DNA of 64,000 nt, taken from CAVZBT01 sp963773605. Lineage in GTDB: Bacteria; Acidobacteriota; UBA6911. The first letter of the stretch is position 1. Each line of letters starts with the position of its first letter. Both the position numbers and the translations under genes were made by a program. Of the stretch, positions 60,310 through 64,000 are shown one piece after another. The stretch lies in NCBI GenBank assembly GCA_963773605.1, contig CAVZBT010000013.1:248001-312000 (forward strand), given 5' to 3'. The notes beneath the pieces are model-generated. The model made no database searches. It saw only the letters and a list, made by a program, of their open reading frames with translations, and was not told the DNA's origin.

Positions 60310-62768
60310 GCTGCGCAAACTACCTTCCCCTTATATCCAGGTTGATTGACGGTGAATTGTCGCCCTCCGAGAGTGCGGAGATCGAAGGTCATGTCGCGAG
60401 CTGCGGGGCGTGCCGGCGGACGTTGAGCGACTGGCAGGCGCAGGGAGCGGTATTGCGGGGGTTTCTCGCCAAGGCCGCACTGGACGAGGCCTTCGTGCGG
60501 AAAGTCGGGACGGTCGCTCGCGGCCGCGGGCCTTCCGCCGTCCCCGTGGTTCCGCTCCGAAAGAGCCGCGCGCGCCTTTTCCGCTGGGCCCCAGCTATTG
60601 CGGCTGCCGTCGTGCTCGCATTCGTCGTGGTCCAGTTCTTTCCGACGATCGAAAGGCACAGCCTGGGCAAGGTGCTCAACGCGGGCGACCGCCTCGAGGT
60701 GCGCACTTCGGGGGCGCGCGGCTGGAGCGCCATTGCCGCAGGCGCGCTGATCAGGGCGGGCGATTGGATACGGAACCCGGAGCGCAGCCCCGCCCAGATT
60801 CTGCTGCTGAATTCGTACAAGCTGACCCTGCACCAGGGTGCGCTGGCACAAGTCGGTTCAGACGGGCACAGCACGGCCGGGGAGCTGGCGCTGCTGCACG
60901 GGACCGTGTCTTCCGAAGCCGACGCCCCCAGTGACCTGCGGGTGCATACCGCCGCCGGGGTCGTCTCGGCGAGAAAAGCTCGTTTCGATGTGCACCTCGA
61001 CCAGGTTGCCCTGCCGAACCTGCTGATGTCCGAAGACCGGTCGGAAATTCTCAACGCGACGGTCCTGCCGGTGGGGGGTGTGCGGATCGGCTCCGGCGCG
61101 GTCCGGCTGGAGGGCCCGGCCGGGTCTCGCGAGATCGGGGCGGGGAACGAGGCGTATTTCACGCCCACCCAGATCGCCGTGGTTCCCGAGCGGGCGGCTG
61201 CGCCGCTCGGCATCGTCGCATCGCTGCAGCCCGATCGCACGGGCTCCACCCGTGCCGGTCTGCTGAGCTCTTCCGTGGTGGCGACCGAGGCGGGGCTCCT
61301 GATGCAGGTCCGGGCCGACAGTGTCCCGCTCAAGCGGTTGCTCGAGACGACCACGGGGGAGATCGTGGCCGGTGCGGGGGACGTGCGAGTCACCGGGAAT
61401 CTCGCCTTCCCGGTGCAGAGCAGCGACGAAAGCATCGTCGCCGCCATCGGGAGTCAGCTAGGGCTGGTCATCTCCGTCGCCCAACAGGGCGGCAGCGCCA
61501 AGACCGCGCACCTCGGAGAAAGCAGGATTCGGCTCGTTTCGGAGCTCGACGCCCGGCCTGAGTATTCGGTCCGAAAATCTCCGTCCGGGGCATTGTCGTT
61601 CAGCTTCCGCAGTGTTGCGGCCGCGCGGGTCTTCCAGACGCTGATGTCCGAGAATGTCGATCTGCCGCAGCTCTCGGCCGATGACGGCTGGGTACCGATC
61701 ACGTTGGAGGCCTCGGAACTGGAGCCGCAGCAGGTCGGGGCGTTTGTGGAGAAGGAACTCGGGCTCGTTGTGTTCGACGGCGGCTCCAACGTGCGGGTCG
61801 TCCAGGTAGGCGGGCCTGCGCGCCGCGACGGGACAAGCGCCCCCGTCGAAGGCGCTTCGGCTGCGTCGGAGAGTGCGCGGGCAATCGCACCGGCAGTGGA
61901 GGCTCCCGCGCGGGGAGCCGTTGCAGCGGCTGCGGCACTCCCCGTGGCCGCCTCTCATCGCAACTCGGGTTGGTGGGCGATGTCCCGGCCGGCGGCGGCC
62001 ACGATCCCGGTGGAATCGACCTGGATCGCCGGCGTGCCGGCGACGCCTTCGTCGGGGCGCACCGGAACGAGTGGAACCTCCGGGACAGCAACCATGACCG
62101 GAAAGATAACCTCCAGAGACCCGCACGCCGTTCGCAACGGCGCGCATCACCTGACTTGGCCTACCCTGTCCCAGGCCGGCGGTCAGGTTTTGTATATGCT
62201 AGCGAACGTGTTCGACCGCAGGATCGGAACCATCTGGAATGGGTACGACGCTGCGGGAAGCCTCGTCGCCGTGCAGGAGATCGTGATCGAACCATTTGCC
62301 GCCCTGTCGGTTCTACCGGGTCATACCCTGGCGGAGCTGAATGAAGGAGGGCACTGGGAAACGTACAGCGAAAGCCTGCTTTTCAGCTTCGAGGACACCG
62401 GTGCGCAACCGGCGGCGGTGGGGGCCGTCGAATCCGACACGCTCCCCGGTTCATGGGAGTTCGAAACCGGGCCCATGGGGGCGAATGGCCGGCTCTGGTT
62501 GGCCAATCCGATGGACAAGATGGCCACGGTGGTCATCGCGGTCGTGGCGGGGGACCGGGTGTTTTCGGCACAGAGAATCACCCTCGGGCCACACCAGGCT
62601 ATGATCTGGTCGATGCCGGATACTCTGTCCAGCCACCCTGAACTGGCCGGCGCGCTGGCTGCGGGCCTTGTGGTGGTACAAGCGACCGATGGTGCTGTGG
62701 CTGCGGATCTCGTCGCTTACCCCGACAGAGTACCCTCGAAGGGCAAGTCCGGCGAGTGGGTCTATTGA
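60306..62768 (+). CDS. Membrane anti-sigma factor fused to FecR-like and other periplasmic domains
   Basis: Protein of 820 aa. The N-terminus has a zinc-binding anti-sigma domain (ZAS/zf-HC2) with HVASCGACRR. A TM helix (about residues 94-112, APAIAAAVVLAFVVVQFFP) follows. The periplasmic part contains a FecR-like domain (about 120-290), then two segments at about 345-400 and 440-500 that look like STN/secretin N-terminal folds (VPLKRLLETTTGEIVAG; AARVFQTLMSENVDLPQLS). An Ala/Pro linker and a C-terminal beta-rich domain (650-800) complete it. It should hold the sigma factor at the membrane and respond to a periplasmic signal. Confidence 0.8.
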   Translation: MSCANYLPLISRLIDGELSPSESAEIEGHVASCGACRRTLSDWQAQGAVLRGFLAKAALDEAFVRKVGTVARGRGPSAVPVVPLRKSRARLFRWAPAIAAAVVLAFVVVQFFPTIERHSLGKVLNAGDRLEVRTSGARGWSAIAAGALIRAGDWIRNPERSPAQILLLNSYKLTLHQGALAQVGSDGHSTAGELALLHGTVSSEADAPSDLRVHTAAGVVSARKARFDVHLDQVALPNLLMSEDRSEILNATVLPVGGVRIGSGAVRLEGPAGSREIGAGNEAYFTPTQIAVVPERAAAPLGIVASLQPDRTGSTRAGLLSSSVVATEAGLLMQVRADSVPLKRLLETTTGEIVAGAGDVRVTGNLAFPVQSSDESIVAAIGSQLGLVISVAQQGGSAKTAHLGESRIRLVSELDARPEYSVRKSPSGALSFSFRSVAAARVFQTLMSENVDLPQLSADDGWVPITLEASELEPQQVGAFVEKELGLVVFDGGSNVRVVQVGGPARRDGTSAPVEGASAASESARAIAPAVEAPARGAVAAAAALPVAASHRNSGWWAMSRPAAATIPVESTWIAGVPATPSSGRTGTSGTSGTATMTGKITSRDPHAVRNGAHHLTWPTLSQAGGQVLYMLANVFDRRIGTIWNGYDAAGSLVAVQEIVIEPFAALSVLPGHTLAELNEGGHWETYSESLLFSFEDTGAQPAAVGAVESDTLPGSWEFETGPMGANGRLWLANPMDKMATVVIAVVAGDRVFSAQRITLGPHQAMIWSMPDTLSSHPELAGALAAGLVVVQATDGAVAADLVAYPDRVPSKGKSGEWVY

Positions 62769-62816
62769 TTCAAATCCGGGGGCTGCCGGGTCGGTGCTTA
62801 CCTGCGCGCCCCAACC

Positions 62817-63383
62817 TCAGGGTTTTTGCTTGCCTTTTGTGGGGTCCGGGTGTTGGCGCAGCCCGGCTTCCGCACCTTGCCGGGCTCCCTCTGTGATGTC
62901 CGTGGCTTGGTTCACCGCGTTCCACATCTCCTCGAGTCTTTTCTCCTCGGCGAGTTTCTTCAGGATCGCGAGATCCTTGGTCGCTCGTTCGGTGCTATCC
63001 TTTAGATTCTTTAATGCCTTGCCGATCTTGCCCCGATCGGTACCGGGGTTGCGGACCGCGCTGTCGAGGTTCAGCATGACGCTTCGGAGGATGCGGTAGT
63101 AGCCGTCGACCATCTCTTCGGTGCTGAAAAACTCGAGCGGATCACCCGGTTCGGATTCCTTGCCGTTCAGGCGTTCCTCCGCGGTTTTCAGGCGCAGCGC
63201 TGCGGCCTCGAGGTAGAGCTTCACCCGTTGGTCGATCTCCTGGGCATCCTGAATCTTCTCAATTTCCTTTGGCGTGAGGAATTCCTTTTCCGGCGACGCG
63301 GCGGCGGAGGGCGCGCGCGCCGGGAGCGTGCAGAGCAAGAACAGGGCCAGCAGCAGAACCGGTTTTGACGGCGACAGCGGCAT
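62817..63383 (-). CDS. Secreted helical protein, unknown (paralog of the next gene)
   Basis: Predicted secreted protein (188 aa). A signal peptide (KPVLLLALFLLCTLPARAPSA) ends near AAASP. The mature protein is charged and helical (LTPKEIEKIQDAQEIDQRVK; AALRLKTAEERLNGKESEP). It shares the DQRVKLY-type motif and overall layout with the gene at 63403, suggesting tandem duplication. The start at 63383 is my choice; the frame is open 15 codons further. Function unknown. Confidence 0.65.
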   Translation of the reverse strand: MPLSPSKPVLLLALFLLCTLPARAPSAAASPEKEFLTPKEIEKIQDAQEIDQRVKLYLEAAALRLKTAEERLNGKESEPGDPLEFFSTEEMVDGYYRILRSVMLNLDSAVRNPGTDRGKIGKALKNLKDSTERATKDLAILKKLAEEKRLEEMWNAVNQATDITEGARQGAEAGLRQHPDPTKGKQKP

Positions 63384-63402
63384 TGGAGCTACCTCTCGTA
63401 AT

Positions 63403-63870
63403 TCATCTCTGGAAGAGGATATCCACAAACTTCCTGCGGATCTCGCCCGCTTTGGAGGTCCAGGCTTCGATCTCCTCCATGCCCTCGTAGGAGACCTTCA
63501 TCCTGGCATCCTGCACCACGGCAATCGACTTGCGCAGCTGAATCTCGTACCGGATCAGCGCCTTGGATTTCTTCTTCCGGTCCGCGGTCTTCTCGACATC
63601 GTTGAGCGACTGTTCGAGCAGCTGCATCCAGTCGGCAAGGGTGGCGGAAACCGACGGGGGGGTTGGTGCGGCCAGCGCTCGCTGAACGATGTCGAAGCAG
63701 CGGGCCGAAGCGGTTTCATAAATCTTGATCCGGTTGTCGAGTTTCGGCTCCCTTTCCAGTCGTAATTTTTCAGCCGGCAACAGGCAGGGGGCGCCTGGGG
63801 CGCCACTCGGTTGCGCCTGGAGGACCGGGACGAGCAGCAGGAAGCAGACGGAGAGCAATGGCCAGGGCAT
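63403..63870 (-). CDS. Secreted helical protein, unknown
   Basis: Predicted secreted protein (155 aa) with signal peptide PWPLLSVCFLLLVPVLQAQP. The mature region is helical with KLDNRIKIYETASARCFDIV, DWMQLLEQSLNDVEKTADRK, and a C-terminal EEIEAWTSKAGEIRRKFVDI. Resembles the neighbouring gene at 62817. Only 3 bases separate it from the upstream frame that looks like argS. Function unknown. Confidence 0.65.
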   Translation of the reverse strand: MPWPLLSVCFLLLVPVLQAQPSGAPGAPCLLPAEKLRLEREPKLDNRIKIYETASARCFDIVQRALAAPTPPSVSATLADWMQLLEQSLNDVEKTADRKKKSKALIRYEIQLRKSIAVVQDARMKVSYEGMEEIEAWTSKAGEIRRKFVDILFQR

Positions 63871-63873
63871 CGG

Positions 63874-64000
63874 CTACATCAAACGGGGCACATCGGCCCC
63901 CAGGAGATTCAAAGCTCTTTCCAGCTGGCGCCGGACGAGGTCGACGACCAGCAACAGTTGTCGTTTGCGCTCGACCTCCTCCTCCGAGAGGATGTGGTAC
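63874..64000 (-). CDS. Probable arginyl-tRNA synthetase, C-terminal end (partial)
   Basis: Only the last 41 codons are in the window, open to its edge, ending TAG at 63874-63876. The translated tail has an ERKRQLLLVVDLVRRQLERA helix followed by LNLLGADVPRLM. This fits the anticodon-binding helices and the final -LLG-x-x-xP-x-x-M of class I ArgS proteins. The assignment rests on the tail alone, so the sequence upstream of the window is needed to confirm it. Confidence 0.55.
   Translation of the reverse strand, partial: YHILSEEEVERKRQLLLVVDLVRRQLERALNLLGADVPRLM

Overview
The window is 64 kb of dense, GC-rich bacterial chromosome with no rRNA, tRNA, CRISPR array, insertion sequence or prophage that I can see. 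The gene mix is an E. coli-like 14-subunit-type complex I, hopanoid head-group genes hpnI/hpnK, hyp hydrogenase-maturation genes, SelB, an MOT1 molybdate carrier, fumarylacetoacetase beside a conserved unknown gene, and PD-(D/E)XK and TPR proteins of a type I associate with Acidobacteriota. I therefore infer a high-GC member of Acidobacteriota, with moderate confidence. The sequence may come from a draft or metagenome assembly, since hpnK carries a one-base frameshift.

Layout. 1-10911 (+): nuoF (5' truncated) through nuoN, tightly overlapping and co-directional. 10941-13393 (-): hypA-hypB-hypC-hypD. 13657-19415 (-): pdxB, hpnI, hpnK (frameshifted), an SMR/EamA-like half-transporter, a DegT-family aminotransferase and a sugar epimerase, a colinear block that resembles an amino-sugar lipid-modification cassette. 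19598-22859 (-): D-lyxose isomerase, ferredoxin-NADP reductase-like flavoprotein, a duplicated-domain secreted protein and a family 5 uracil-DNA glycosylase. 22958-29103 (+): a Cache-domain membrane sensor without output module, amidase, NAD synthetase, nicotinate phosphoribosyltransferase and a YciI protein. 29135-37478: L-rhamnose isomerase (-), unknown gene plus fumarylacetoacetase (+), isoaspartyl methyltransferase and a Tat-exported TIM-barrel protein (-), a DUF2911-like protein (+), class I fumarase (-) and a small membrane protein (+).

37877-40822: a small basic protein behind a strong AT-rich promoter, a PH/SHOCT membrane protein, an MOT1 transporter (-) and a lytic transglycosylase. 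40875-46395: pyrimidine biosynthesis as two divergent operons, pyrK-pyrD-pyrF (-) and pyrR-pyrB-pyrC (+), whose candidate promoters share one palindromic -35 hexamer. 46408-51767: ftsB-like, cutA, crotonase, a PD-(D/E)XK protein, tatA and selB. 51930-55625 (+): the classical ffh-rpsP-khpA-rimM-trmD-rplS translation/export operon. 56002-59576 (+): a large TPR protein, a small membrane protein and a ThiE/TenI protein. 59737-62768 (+): an ECF sigma factor translationally coupled to an unusually large anti-sigma/FecR-like fusion. 62817-64000 (-): two diverged secreted paralogs downstream of what looks like the 3' end of argS.

Functionally this is mostly core metabolism: respiration, UMP and NAD synthesis, TCA cycle, translation and secretion. 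The parts most worth a second look are the amino-sugar lipid block, the divergent pyr promoter region, the sigma/anti-sigma fusion, and orphan selB and hypABCD without their usual partners.
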